A stretch of 64,000 nt of DNA from Physcomitrium patens (lineage: Eukaryota > Streptophyta > Bryopsida > Funariales > Funariaceae). Below, one piece after another: positions 45,266-57,916 of this stretch. The position numbers were made by a program, and so were the translations under genes. The DNA lies in NCBI RefSeq assembly GCF_000002425.4, contig NC_037267.1, forward strand, positions 12,039,533 through 12,103,532, in the 5' to 3' direction. How positions within the stretch are numbered: the first letter of the stretch is position 1; each line of letters starts with the position of its first letter. The notes beneath the pieces were generated by a model. It was not told where the DNA came from, searched no databases, and saw only the letters and a list, made by a program, of their open reading frames with translations.

Positions 45266-47711
45266 CACTTTAAATTAGGGTTTTTTTTTTGGCAAAAAGC
45301 CATAGTTTTCCAAGAATAAGGTTAAGAAGATACCTTAAAATAAGGCCTCGATGGTCTTCTTAAGCATAGTTGGGAAGGTGCATCATGAGGCAATGTGTAG
45401 TCACACCAGTCACAAAGAAGGGTATGTACATTGATTTTACAGTGGTGAAGGAATTGTAGACTCCTTAGAAATCCTTTGCAAGAGTGAAGTTTAGCCGTGC
45501 ACCAAATCCATAAGATGAGAATATAATTCAGGTCATCTCAATGCACTGCTTGTTTTGTGAGAAGCTTGGTTGTGAAGAAATTGATCTTACATGGCGTAAT
45601 TGAAAGGAGACAGTAAATGTGAAAACCTTTTTAATTCCATTCAGTACTGATAACATCATGGTGCACATGAAGTTGCATTATACTCAGACATGGACAAAGT
45701 GAAATGCCCTTCTTGATGCTTCAAAGAAACAATTCTTTGACTAAGTGAATTTCAACAACTCTCTTGTAGCTCATTTTGATGGTGAAAATACACTCATGTT
45801 TGCAATCAATCAAGACATTATGGACATAATTATTAATGACATGTTGTTCAATGTCTAGAATGAAGAATCCACACCAACATGTGAATGAACACTCTCCATT
45901 TTTAAGCTCTTTGAAGATGCAAATATTGACTAAATTGAGCTTGATAGAAAGCAAGACTTAAATCAAGAAGTGTACAAGGTGGAGATTAAATCTTTTTGTT
46001 TGTTTTGTCTCATGATTGACTTTGTTTCATGTGGAGTTTGTTTCACATGATTACACGTCTTGTGGATGTCACTAAAATTGTATAGCACATCAATTGCTTT
46101 AGTGGATGCAGTAAAGATTGTATGGCTTCATTAGTGAAAGTGGTCTCTATTATGAGCTTGTAGAAGATCACATAGTTCTTCTACATCTAGTGGGCATGTT
46201 TGCTTGTTCTTGATGTCAGCTCAAAGCAAGGCACCTCTTACCTTGGCTTTTGAGTTTGATTCAAGCATCAAACCAAGCTATACAACCTCCACCTTCTCAC
46301 CATTCCTTTCTTCAATTGTAAGACAACCTAAGTGATCTTTGCTACAAATTTGAAACTTTTAGATGTTGTTGTGCCAAAATAGAGGATACAACATGTTTGT
46401 ATTAGCATGGATGGAAAGTCGACAATAACAAGGAAATTTTGTAATATCACAACAAAGATGATCAAGGTGGCTACTGATGGAGTTGTTCAAGTATGGTGTA
46501 TTGTGTAAAAACTTAATCTCATGGTCCAAGCCAAGTACATCAAGTTGTATGACAAATAATTTGTCAACATCTTAAAATAGCCTCATGTCTTATCTTTGCT
46601 AGTAGTTCAATTTCATTGAAAGAATGGATTATACATGCCTAAAATTTGTAGACACATGGTTGTCATCCATGAAGAAATTATTTGACTTTTTACAACAAGG
46701 ATGCAATGTAATCTATGAATCTCTTGGCTAAAAGAAGCCTACATAAATCCTTCTCCATGTTTAATAGATAGTACTACTTGTACTCAATGATGTTGCAAAA
46801 CTAATCACCACCATGACATGCTTACAATGATTCAACATCCTTTTGAATTAGCAAAAAGTCTAACTCAAAGGCTTAATTTAGTCACTTGTTTCATTGTATG
46901 AAGTACAAGGTCCACATAGTGTTGAGACTTTGGCCTTGATTGATGACATCCCAAACTTAGTCATTTATAAATCTTGGTGTGTGGCTCTCATGAATGCGGA
47001 GGCCCTCATTCAAGACCAAAACAATTTTGTGATAGGCACATTTGTTGCAATGCCCAAAGCCAAGGCCAAGGCCATGGTTTATTTGGTGGTGACCTTGTTT
47101 GCTAGTCTCGTTGATAGCATCTCCACCATTGTCGCCTAAAGCAATCACAACAACAATGCCAACAATGACAATATTTTCAAAGTCTTGCCCTATGATCTAT
47201 GAGGGTTTTGGACATCTCTATTGTACATTTCTATTTTTCAAGATAAGATGTGGTTGGAATTGGCTATGTAGGACGCTCAAAGAATTGAGGATATTGAGAA
47301 CAACCATCAAGCCATGGTGCGTGCCTATCACCAAGACACTACAAGGACGTTGTTGATGAGTGCAACAATTTGCAAATAGATTTTCATGTCAGATAGGCTT
47401 ATCACAATGGCCTATTTCCATGACTTTAGAGATTCTATGGCATGCAAGCTACTCCATTTTTCCTAATACCATCATTGTCAAATTCAACTTCTCCATGATT
47501 GGATGGGAGAAGGACAAGTATTAGCAGTATTGGTAGTGCCTTACCAACTTCTTGCTTGAGAATATTCTACACTTGAAACAATTCAACAAAGTCTGTCAAA
47601 TTTAATAGACATGGATGTCTTTCAATAACTTTGTTGACAACTTTCATCTATCTCTAGTTTACTTAAAATAAACTAAATTAGGTATTTCAGGGTTTACCCT
47701 AATTTAAAGTG
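45266..47711. mobile_element. Putative non-autonomous DNA transposon with 16-bp terminal inverted repeats
   Basis: CACTTTAAATTAGGGT at 45,266-45,281 recurs exactly as its reverse complement at 47,696-47,711. Extending outward, both sides show a GGACA-like sequence, with a few extra bases on the left, and then TAT on each flank, which could be a 3-bp target duplication. The 2.4 kb inside has a moderate, even composition unlike the AT-rich flanks, no LTR features and only scattered short frames (for example 46,894-47,139). The class is uncertain: a 3-bp duplication would suit CACTA or PIF/Harbinger, but no transposase was recognised. The inner DNA could be a captured host fragment. Confidence 0.45.
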
Positions 47712-48899
47712 TCCTATTATAGATGAAAGGGGCTAATTTATAAAGGAGACTGAGATTGATTGTTTGTTTGTGTGTGTGTTCTGTCTGTATTCAAACATGA
47801 AGCTTTGCATGGCAAATATATTATGGGGAATGCATTCATTCACTCAAGGGACATGAAGCAACAAGACAAAAAATAAATGAACAAAATAAAATAAAATAAA
47901 ATAAAAGGGAGACATGTAGCAGTAACTCCCTTCGTTGTCTGTCTCATTTTAACAGTCTACCTACCAAAAGCCAAAACGCAAGAAAGAATAAGAAATAAAC
48001 ATACACATCGTTGAGTGCCACGTATACATTTCCAATTGGCTCTATGCCAAGTGGCAGACTGTGGGTCATGCAACAACACAACGTGACAAGCTGGAATAAT
48101 GGATGAATGAATTATGGATGAGGAATGTCTCGTTGCTTCAGAGCCGTTGGAGATTGGGAGGTTTCATCCATCGTAGCATGCTGGAGATTGGAGCTTTAAA
48201 GCTTCTTATTGGTATTGTGCACATCTCATTGGTTTGTAGTTTTTATGGTTTATTTATTCATTTATTTTGGTTTAATTTTTTCCTTTTTTTCTTTATGTAT
48301 GTGATAGAGTTTAAGATTTCGAAGTACATACCATATAGATAAATATGTTGATATTAGTTTTACTAAGATTCTTTCAAGAAGGGATTTTATAAAAAGTACC
48401 TTTTGATGCAAGAATGTAGTGATGTGGTCTTAAATTTTATTTTTAAAAGATTTCGTTTATAATAGAATTTCAAAACATATTAACTTGACCGAAAAAGATG
48501 AAAAATTAGATATATTACATACATTGATACACTAATGATTTGCTATAATATTAATTCCAAGTAAAACTATTATGTGTTTAATGAAATTATGCATTATTTC
48601 ATCTTTGAATCCATGATTATAAATAAGAAAATAATAATGACAGTCATTAAGAAAATGATTATTAATTATCAGTTTTGTGAATTAATTGGACATCTTTTTT
48701 CCTTTTTCTCTAAATTAAAAAAACTCTTTTCTTCTTTAATTATATTAAGAATAACATAATATAATAATTTTTTAATTGAAAAATGAAAACATTATAATTT
48801 TACATGTAGTTATTTATCCTCCTGTTATGTTTTATGTTTTTATTTTTATTTATTTCAACTGATCAGTTTCACTTTTGAAATTTCTTCCTTTTTTATTAC
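47712..48899. other. Intergenic DNA, AT-rich to the right
   Basis: Contains an (AAAAT)n stretch near 47,880-47,905 and a short part of mixed composition at 47,990-48,230 with CCAAT and CCACGT-like sequence. No gene recognised. Confidence 0.6.
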
Positions 48900-50060
48900 C
48901 ATTTTTTAAATCAATCTGCATGTGAGCAGGACACTGCAAAAGATTCACTTGCACCAACTCCGAGCTCAGTACCCAACACATGAAAGCTCTGGGACTGGGG
49001 CCTGTCAATCTGTTCGTCTGTTCGTCTGTCTGACTGGGTGCGACTGTGTGTGCGTGTGTATGAATCGCAGCGCAGATGGTGTTTAGGTTGTCTACACAAC
49101 TTCTAGCACATGGCGTTGCCTGTCAGAGAACTTGCATCAACCTCAATGCCGCGGCGCAACGAGCCCCGCCTAAGAACAACCCCTCTTCCAGTACTGTCGC
49201 TGCTCTAGATTCTGATACAGCTTTCGATGCCACTCCACCATGTCGATCAAGTTCTCAAGTGAGTGACCGTGAGCAGCCCCCGACTGCTGCTGATTGTACC
49301 CGTGAAGCCAGGTGCGCGACACAATATCATGACGTTTTTGATCATGAAAGTCATGCTCATGGGCGTTTCTGTAGGCGGCGCGACACCATCCCTTGAGTGG
49401 ACCGCATGGTTGACCACTTCAGTTGGTGCATGCGACGTAACGGTCTGCGTCGGGGTTCTCTTCCTCTCCGGGGAGCTGAGACTCGTGGACCTCGTTAAAT
49501 TTTACTGCTGCATCGTTATTCTCCAACCCATGCTTCCTTGTTGTGCAGTTAGTCCCATCCTGAGACCTTTACCTGATGCGGCGTTGTCGACCAGAGGCTT
49601 GCCGAAATCTGCTGGACAGCAGAAACTAATTCCACCTGCCATTTTGAATTGTTGTCCTCTCGTGAAGTGACGACGATTCCATTTGTCTTCCATCTGGGCT
49701 GTCGCAGTAAGCCATTCATGGATTTAGAGACTCTCGGAAAGTGGTGCGTGGTGGTCACGTTGCCGCCGCAGTCAGGCCGTGGTGGCGTTGCCCTTGCGCC
49801 ACAGCCACCACGAGCCCATCACCAGCATGGCTCCAACCTGCACGCGCTGCTGCAGAAAAAAGGAGCTTCTCCTTTTCCCAAAGCTTTTACAAACAACTGG
49901 GGGATCTAATATTGATATTGTGAATGAACAATGTAAATCCTCTTTACGGAAAGCTCAACGTGATATGAGAAATGACGAAAAGACCAGTGTGTAGAGTTAT
50001 GACAAGATTTAAGGTGATTAGGCTCAAAATTTTTAACTCTTGCCTTGATTAATGTGGACT
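48900..50060. other. GC-richer island with possible unrecognised exon(s)
   Basis: About 1 kb with gene-like composition. On the plus strand an ATG frame at 49,076-49,396 has a donor-like CAA|GTGAGT at 49,258. Overlapping frames continue to about 49,900, and a minus-strand frame at 49,549-49,758 also looks coding-like (KWQVELVSAVQQISASLW). The frames contradict each other and none resembles a known family, so I cannot choose a strand. Confidence 0.3.
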
Positions 50061-50090
50061 TCTATGATGCGATTATTACATAGGAGCTTC

Positions 50091-50123
<33 letters not shown>

Positions 50124-51440
50124 GGATGCGTGTGACTCATGCTAGGGAATATGTCGATGAAGGTTGTGTGAGTTGAATGAAATAACTTTGTGTTTAGTTG
50201 ACACTAAATATACAAGCAAAGCAGCCAAATTTATTATGTCAGTTATTAGAAAAAATGTTTCTTCTTTTTTTCAATTTCTTTTATTATTGAATCTTTTTTT
50301 ACTAGACTAGCTAAATTTATTTTTAACTTCAGTTTTTTGAAAGCATTCCATACGAACTCTAATCAGTGTTCTAAATGATAGAATGTAGGGGTGGAAAGAA
50401 AGTTTAACCCAACAAGATGGCTTGTTTGTGCCCTCAATTCCCCTCTTCATCGATTGCCTCCCAAGTGAAATCCTTCCTCTGAAAATATGCTCAACAAATG
50501 ACAAAGAAAAAAAGATGTTGTGTCAAATGAAAAATTAAATCAAAATAAATTTAGAAAAAGAGAAGAGACCAGGAAAAGAGGGCATAGTAGAGTGGATTCT
50601 ACCAAACTCAAAAGAGCTTTGGCTATTATCATCCCCAAAGCATCTTCTATCCATGAAAGGCTTTCGCCAAAATAATACAATTAAATCAAAAGGAGGCGGG
50701 GGACAATGAACAGAACTTAAGCCTCACGGCTCTTTTCTTCTGATGAGTCATTTCATACATTTTCCCTTATTTTATCCATTTAGTTTTTCCTTCAAACTTG
50801 AGGTCATTCATTGTTGTGTGGTGTCTTCAAAATTGCTTCTTCTGGGTTTCTTAGGACACAAATTTGTCTGGAAGTACGCAAAGATCTTTTTGTTCTGGAA
50901 GTACATGGGTATTTTATTTTAATTTATTTTCTATTTCTTCACTCCAGTTCTTGTGACAAATATATAATATCTAATCAACTATTCCTAGTTTGTTTCCTGA
51001 ATTGTATATCATTCTATATGAGGATTTCTTTTGTAAATTTCTTGCCACAAAAACCACAAAGAAATCCCATGCTTGAATGTCTTGATGTTTCACATGCATG
51101 ATAAAAAGCTTCCACAGTTCCCTACACTCATTGTCATTTTTATGATTTGTGTATAAAAAATAACTAATAAAATAAATAAATAAATAAATAAAACAAAGAC
51201 GAACAACAGAGAGATAAAATTGAGGACATAAACAAGGAACAAGGCCTTTCATGCGTATAATCATCTGAAAAATATCTATAACTTTAAAATAATCAATTTA
51301 TTTTTCTTTATTTTTTCTTTATTTTTTTGAAAATGGAAAATAAAGTTCAAATGAACTATGTCCACACCGAGAGACACAGGTTCCCCTTATTTTATTTATT
51401 CATTTATCGTTTATTCATTTACACTATGCAGACAAAGATC
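50061..51440. other. AT-rich intergenic DNA
   Basis: (TA)n near 50,092-50,123 and an (AAAT)n stretch near 51,165-51,195. Open frames are short and not recognised. Confidence 0.6.
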
Positions 51441-52560
51441 CCTGACCACTATCCTTTTCCATGAGGTGTGAACGCGAAACAATGCAACGAATTCTTCACG
51501 CAGAGAACACAATGCGAGGCTGTAGTAGTAGCCGGCGACGCGCGGCAGCGGCGGTGATGCCAGCTGGTCCCGATCACGCACGGGACACGCAACGTACGCA
51601 TCCTAGTTATCGAAATCCCGACCCCACCGAATTAATTTTTTAAAAAATATATATAATAATAAAAATAATACGAAGCGCACAAAATCTCACACTCATACAC
51701 ACAAACACACACGCACCTGCGCACAAAGGCGTTCAGGCAAAAATTGTGTGAACAAGTCAAGCAAGACGCAGCAAGGCAAACAGGCGGGCGGGGAGGAGGA
51801 GGTGGGGTGGTGTGTTTGTATGTGTGTTGTGATGTGTGAGCAGACCCAACGAACCAAATCAGATCCTCTGCTTGGTGGAGGGTGAAAGTGCACATCGCAT
51901 CGCATCGCAAGCTGCTGCTGAATAGGAGCAGGATTTGCCGCGAGAATGTCCTGAGGGATATATTCCCCGCAGCTCTGCCCTTTTTCTGGGCTTTCCTGAA
52001 AACGGTATCCTTGAGGGTGAGTGCATCACGAACCTGCGGTAGTGGTCTCCGCCCCTACGCACGACGTGCAGGGCTATTCTAGTGGAATTCGTCCTTTCTT
52101 TTTGATTATTTTGTTGTTTTTTTCCTTTTGGTGGATTCCTATGTACCTCGGAGGTGCTCCAGGATCATGTGATTAAATATAGTAGATGCATCGCGGCGCA
52201 CCGGGATTTTGACTGGACTTTGTGGTGCTTAGCGGGGTTGGAACCCGTGGGGTGGGCTTTGACCTTCGCGATCTGAGGGTCGTGATCTGAGGTTCGCGAA
52301 TCGGATTTAGATCCCTTCCCCCTCCACTCTGGTATTGAATCACTCGTCTCTGGGGTGTTGCTCGCGGTAATTGATGGATGGTGGTGGGGAATTTGTCTTT
52401 GGGCAGGCGGTGATTAGAATGCAGTGCTAATGGAGCTTCCACTGGTAGGCAAAGGTAGGATTATTCTCTCGCTTTGACGGCCGAAGCACGACGCACCCAT
52501 GTGAAAGGTGGCCGCAAGCATCGGGCGACAACGGCCTGGCATAGGGAAGGGCATGGCGAA
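51441..52560. other. GC-richer island with possible unrecognised exon
   Basis: Gene-like composition with CpG-rich and GT/CA-rich stretches. On the plus strand an open stretch reads ENVLRDIFPAALPFFWAFLKTVSLR and ends at a donor-like GAGG|GTGAGT at 52,017. The minus strand has an 89-residue frame at 52,173-52,442 without family resemblance. It may be a promoter and first exon of an unrecognised gene. Confidence 0.3.
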
Positions 52561-53222
52561 AGAGAGCTCGTTGCATGTGCAGCGGTGTTCGTTGAACCGT
52601 TCATTTTTGTTTCCTCATTTTAATATAACATTTCGGACATCTATGGCGCAAACATAATGTGGTCGGGGCTTTTGGAATGCTTGCAATGGTAGCTGCATCT
52701 GCTGTTTCTGATTCGTGCATGTGAAAATGCATGAACTTGATGAAATCCATGCTCGACAGCCCGAAATGCAGCAATCACAAGTTACTGATCATGTCGCAAA
52801 AAGTAGCAATAATCTGAGTTTTCATAAAGTAGCAGAATTTTGCTCTTGGTAAAACTTTTCCCCGACGGTTCTTTTGGGAGAACTTGTTCCATTGGGTACT
52901 TCATATGAAGTAAAGTTTAAAAACAGCGGTACATCATCACCCACCACTACAATCCTCAGATACAGATGTTCTCATTCGCAAGAATCTAAGTATTCAATAT
53001 TATATTAATCAACTCATGTGCAACTGCTACTTATTACTGTATTTGAAGAAATACCTTAATGTTGCCCAATCAATGTAGCAAATGTGTATCGTCTCTCTTA
53101 TCACTTGAGCTCCACCTTTATGGAGCAACTAATGTAGGATCCATTGGACTGTTCCGAAAAACTTCGTACTTGTTTCATCTCGAACGAATTCAATAATTCT
53201 CAGTTTGAATTCTCAGGAATAA
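52561..53222. other. Gene-like but unassigned DNA
   Basis: Mixed composition, no long frame on either strand. It could be intron or untranslated sequence of a gene tied to the neighbouring islands. Confidence 0.35.
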
Positions 53223-53453
53223 TCAGCACTTCGAAACTATCCCATGTGGACTGTGTGCGACTTGCTTGAAGGATATCTGGTCTTCGTCGTGATCCAGGTT
53301 GGGATCATTTGTGCCAATTAACTGCAAAACCACGAAAAATATCAATGACGGAAGAATGTCTTCGCATGACACATTTTCGAGTGTCAATTTACTTGCCGAG
53401 ATTCCTGTGCGTTTGAAGAAGCGTTTGTCCAAGGTATTTATTTCCTGTAACAA
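53223..53453 (-). CDS. Unrecognised small ORF, possible terminal exons
   Basis: A 76-residue minus-strand frame reads EINTLDKRFFKRTGISASKL and ends with LIGTNDPNLDHDEDQISF and then VAHSPHGIVSKC. Splice-like signals stand inside it (acceptor TTACAG before EINTL, acceptor TTTTGCAG before LIGTN), but the phases of a spliced version do not agree with the unspliced frame. I do not recognise a family. The frame at its N-terminal end starts at a non-ATG codon, so upstream exons would be required. Confidence 0.25.
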   Translation of the reverse strand: MLQEINTLDKRFFKRTGISASKLTLENVSCEDILPSLIFFVVLQLIGTNDPNLDHDEDQISFKQVAHSPHGIVSKC

Positions 53454-54215
53454 ACATAGCGGCTATTTCTAATTGCAAAATCAACTCTGGGAAGGAGCAG
53501 ACGACTTTCGTATCATTCTGTGAAATTTGTATATGGATTATTTTTCTTCTTTTGCTTCGGGCGTAAAAACAGAAACCTTGGTGCTGGAAATTCCATCAAT
53601 CTGTGGAGCTTTTATTTCTTCATAATAGTGCACAAAGTTCATCTCCTGGCTAATCGACGATTTGATAGACCATCACGGATCAGAGCTACCTCAACCACGC
53701 CTCGTTTTTGCTCATTTCATAACCAACAAACCCGAAAACTGAAATCTCAGTACTAGTTGAAGTGCAGAAACTGGGTGTGTTGCAAATCACTGTTTCCAGC
53801 ATTCCAAGCCTCGACTAACCCAGTTTGTTGTAAATTCATCAACATCTGACATGCACCTCAGCATGCAGTATCACATGCTCGGATCAGGGTCGAGACTCTG
53901 GTTACCAGTAGAAGAACCTGAAGGGACATTTCCATCTTCGGCTCATGCTGTTGCGCTTGCACCATGACGATCAAACATGGTTTTCCGTCTTGTTAAGAAA
54001 CTCTGCAATAACTTTGCGCTAACTTCAACCTTCACGAGCCTTCTTGAATTCTTCACGTGCATTGCAGATTCAACTCTTTCGGCTGCAGTGGTTTGAGCTA
54101 TTTCACATGCAGAGCTTGTCCGAAAGGAGTTGAAAATGCAACATCCAGCAAAGCACCAGTGAGCATGTCGGACATTCAATGCAACTGTGTGGATATACAG
54201 ACAGATGTTATTCGT
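53454..54215. other. Gene-like DNA without recognised frame
   Basis: Composition is like the exons elsewhere in the window. A short minus-strand ATG frame reading MVQAQQHEPKMEMSLQVLLL lies near 53,975-53,915 with a GTAACC donor-like end. No family recognised. Confidence 0.3.
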
Positions 54216-54216
54216 G

Positions 54217-54337
54217 CATATATATATATATATATCTTTATATATATATCTATATCTATATATATCTCTTTATATATCTATATATATCTTTATATCTATA
54301 TATATGTATCTTTATATATATATATATATATATATAA
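54217..54337. repeat. Compound (TA)n / TATATC microsatellite
   Basis: About 120 bases of TA runs interrupted by regularly spaced CTTTATATATATCTATA-type variants; the longest simple repeat tract in the window. Confidence 0.95.
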
Positions 54338-57300
54338 TCTAGATAGGATGATCTCTGGTCCTGCAGCAAGACAGCCACACCTGTTCCATCCTTATCAGCA
54401 ACATCACGGTTCCTATCCATTGACCACATGGCGACCAGTTAAATGAATAAAAATGTGTGTTCTAGTATTGAGGCTAAAGAAATGCTCTCCTCTATTCATC
54501 AAACATGCCTTTTTGCAGGGAGTAGGAGAAGGATTATGCACAGGCTTTGTTTCATGCATTGGGGTGTATGCGAGAGCTACTTCTTATAAAATTTCAACCA
54601 TTATATATATATATATATATATATATTAATGTGTTACTTGCAGAGAGGCAAGGAGGAAGTTGGTTTCTAGGCGAAAAAAGAAAGTGTTGTTGTGGTTCTG
54701 ATTCAATTTGGGGGAGTACCTTCTCATCTTCTTCTTCTTCTTCTTCTTCTGATTTATTAATGTATTTGTTAAATATTGGGTGATTACAAAGGCATCATTG
54801 GGATGGGGAATCCACTTGCTATTCTATTAGGACACATAGATTTAATAAGAATCATCCTTTCTTCCCACACTCTACGCATATTGTCCCCACCCCCTCCCCC
54901 AAAAATAGAATTCCAAAAGAATTACTTCTTTGATATTCTTTCTACAAGTTTACAATGTACAGAACAACGTTTCGCTAAAATTATTGTGAAAATTTTAAGA
55001 CTGATTTTTTACTGAATAAAAATATATCGAGATAATGTGATTTCCAACACAGAAATTTCAGCAGATCTCATTCATGTCTCCATGATTGAGCAGCTTCAAG
55101 ATCAAAATTTAATATTTGCATTGCATCAAAATATCAGAGCTTGTTTACTCAGCAGATTTTGGATATTTCTTCAATAAAAGAATGAAAAATCAAATCTGTT
55201 ACAACCTTCAATAATATTAAAGAAAATCAAATTAAATTATAAAAACGAGGTAGGTTAGAAAGCTATTGTAACTTTAAACTGGGCAACAGCCAATATTGAT
55301 TAATTATTATAAACACTCTTTTTGAAAAAAAATTAAAACCATTAGATTTATAGAGTACTTTCAAGCTATTTTTTAAACAAATTTAACTACTATGTAATAA
55401 GCAAGAACACTGCACGTGGAATTTCTGTATATAAATATGAAGTTTTGCTTCTATGTGAATATTTTCACATGAATACTTATATATAAATATATATATATAT
55501 ATATAAACATATGCAGTTTTGTAATTAGTTTTTATCACCAATATAGTCAACATTGTATTAATATAACACACTCATTTGACCTGATATTTATATTAAAATT
55601 ACTGATTATGTGATTATCATTAGTTTCTTAAAATATAATTTTAAAAAGAGTAATGAAAATTTAAACAAGAATACACATAAAATCATATATATATATATAT
55701 ATATACGCACAAATTAAATTTTAAATTTTTAAAAATTATAATATAACATGTTAAAATATCCAAACTATTGAAAGATAAATATTATATTCATAAGAAGTAT
55801 CATGTTTAGAAATTTAAATTGGGTTAAAATCAGAATGCCTTCTAACTAAGTGATTTTGATCATAACATCTTTAATATACGATACTTATAAATTAGATGAG
55901 GATAAATTAAAACATTTTTAATTAACAACACTTACTAAGTAACAGTGTATTGCATTATTAAGAGAGAAAATTTAGAATGTCTTACAGAAAGTGATAAGTG
56001 AATTTCATTCTACAAAAACATTAATTTAAATTCATAATATTAGCTTATAACTTCACTATTATTGTAATCAATGTAAAAATCTCTATCAGATAAATTATGT
56101 ATTTATATATTTTTTCTCATTATGATAATGTATATTTTCCATTTTCAGCTTTTAAATTCCTAAAAAGAAAAAGTGATAACATAAATGTATACATAATGAA
56201 GAAGATAGCATGAATGGCATAAAAGAAATGCAAAGATAGCATTTTTTTATTATGTATTGATTTTTCATTATAAGTATAAAACATGTCAATATAAATTTTG
56301 CAAAAAAAAAAAGAAAAAAGAAAAAAGAAAAAAAAAACACAGAAAATATTTTAACTAAATTACTTCTACCAAAAAGTAAAAATATAATTTCAAAGGTTGT
56401 AAACTCACAATTATGGAATTAATACATGTACTACTTCGATACAGTTATGATTAAATTACGGCATATGAATCAATTTTAGTATTACATTAGTTACAATAGA
56501 CTCGTATGGATTCTTTTAGTGATTTGTGTTCTATACTACTTTAGTTTTGCTTATGTATTTTGACATTAAACAACTTGTAAAGAAAGCATTGAAGTATTTT
56601 ACATGTTAGTCTAAATCTTAGAACTACAGAACATTAATACGTTGGTATTATAATCTAATATATATATATATATATATATATATTATGTTAAAAATGTATT
56701 GGGTGCTTGTTAGGGAGGATTTTGATTTGATGTAATACCCAAAATAAATGATGCAAAACTGTTATATAATATTAATGAAGTAGCCTGCATTCATTTTTAA
56801 AAAGGACTATTCTCAATAATGCGCTTTGAAATGATAAAAGTACAATCATTTTCTAATGTATTATGATCTTTTATTTTGGATGTACATTTTATAAAGTATG
56901 TACCAAGAGCTTTTTGTCAAAACCAATCATATATGAGTGCAAAGGTTTAAAAAATGATTCTACAAAGTTTATAAACAAAGTTGTAAATTTACTAGGTATA
57001 ATTGGTTTTAGTCAAATGAAAAAGAAATTTGAAAAATCTGCAAAAATATTGTTGTAAAAATTATTGAAATTTTCAAAAATATAATTGTAACAACAGAGAA
57101 CTATACGGATTTCATAAGAAAAAAGTGGCACTTTGTTATGAGATGCAAACATAAGGGCCAATTCACTTTTTCAACAAATTTTCTCAAACGATTTGAAAAC
57201 AAAAGGCCACATTTTAATATAAAAAATATTTGGATGATATTGTTTGCTTTAGAAAACCAACATTAAATCAACTATCTGTGTAAAAACTTGAGATGGATTT

Positions 57301-57599
57301 TGACATTGCCAATTAAATTGGTATACCTCTTTGATAAGTATTGTAATCTGAATAAAGTATTTCCACCAGTTCATTCTATTAGACTTACTTATTTATTTCA
57401 AATTTTACTTTTAGTTTGGATGGGTTAATTTAGTAAATGCTTGGATCAATCTAACAATTCCATATGTATGTATGTATGTATGTATATATATATATATATA
57501 TATCATTTAGTTTCAAGAATTACTACCCCACCAACTCAATCAGTTCAAAGAGTAATAAAAAAGAACATTAAACTTAATAATATTAATAAGTTTAATAAT
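54338..57599. other. AT-rich intergenic DNA
   Basis: (TA)n at 54,602-54,626 and 56,659-56,682, (CTT)n near 54,726-54,750, and a TATG/TA array at 57,462-57,503. No gene recognised. Confidence 0.65.
57462..57503. repeat. (TATG)n-(TA)n microsatellite
   Basis: About five TATG units followed by about ten TA units. Confidence 0.95.
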
Positions 57600-57916
57600 A
57601 TGGGGTCAGTGGGCAGAGGATGGGTGCCCATTGCCATCCAGCTTGGACATACGAGCCCGGGCCGGGTCAGTACACCCGTCTTTTTATCTGTGCAGGTTAC
57701 GTCACACCTTCCTTCCAAGCTTCTCTCTACACTCTCTCTCTAACAACTCATTATCACAATCATCCAACGCCACTGCAGCACATGGCGCAGATATTTTTCG
57801 CGCCAATGAAATTCTTGGATGGATGTGGAAAATATGTTCATCTGTGTGGATTGGATGAAAGTTCCTTTTTATCTTCGAGACTTGCTTTTAAAGTTCAAAG
57901 GTTACTTCTTTTTTAG
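57600..57916 (+). CDS. Possible small gene or gene remnant (44-98 aa frame)
   Basis: A GC-richer island with a CT-rich stretch (57,715-57,740) like a plant leader. An ATG at 57,782 in favourable context opens 44 residues, MAQIFFAPMKFLDGCGKYVH then LCGLDESSFLSSRLAFK, ending 57,916; an in-frame upstream ATG at 57,620 would give 98 residues. No family recognised. It could be the first exon of a lost or unrecognised gene. Confidence 0.25.

Noticed and set aside
46894-47139. 81-residue frame inside the inverted-repeat-bounded segment
   Set aside because: It is open and coding-like but matches no transposase or host family I recognise, so it is mentioned only as part of that segment and not called as a gene.
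51632-51910. 92-residue minus-strand frame with Cys/Val and Thr/His runs
   Set aside because: It reads through CA/GT-rich simple sequence; no conserved features.
54057-54446. 129-residue plus-strand frame with YIYIYI repeats
   Set aside because: Most of it is translation of the compound (TA)n microsatellite.
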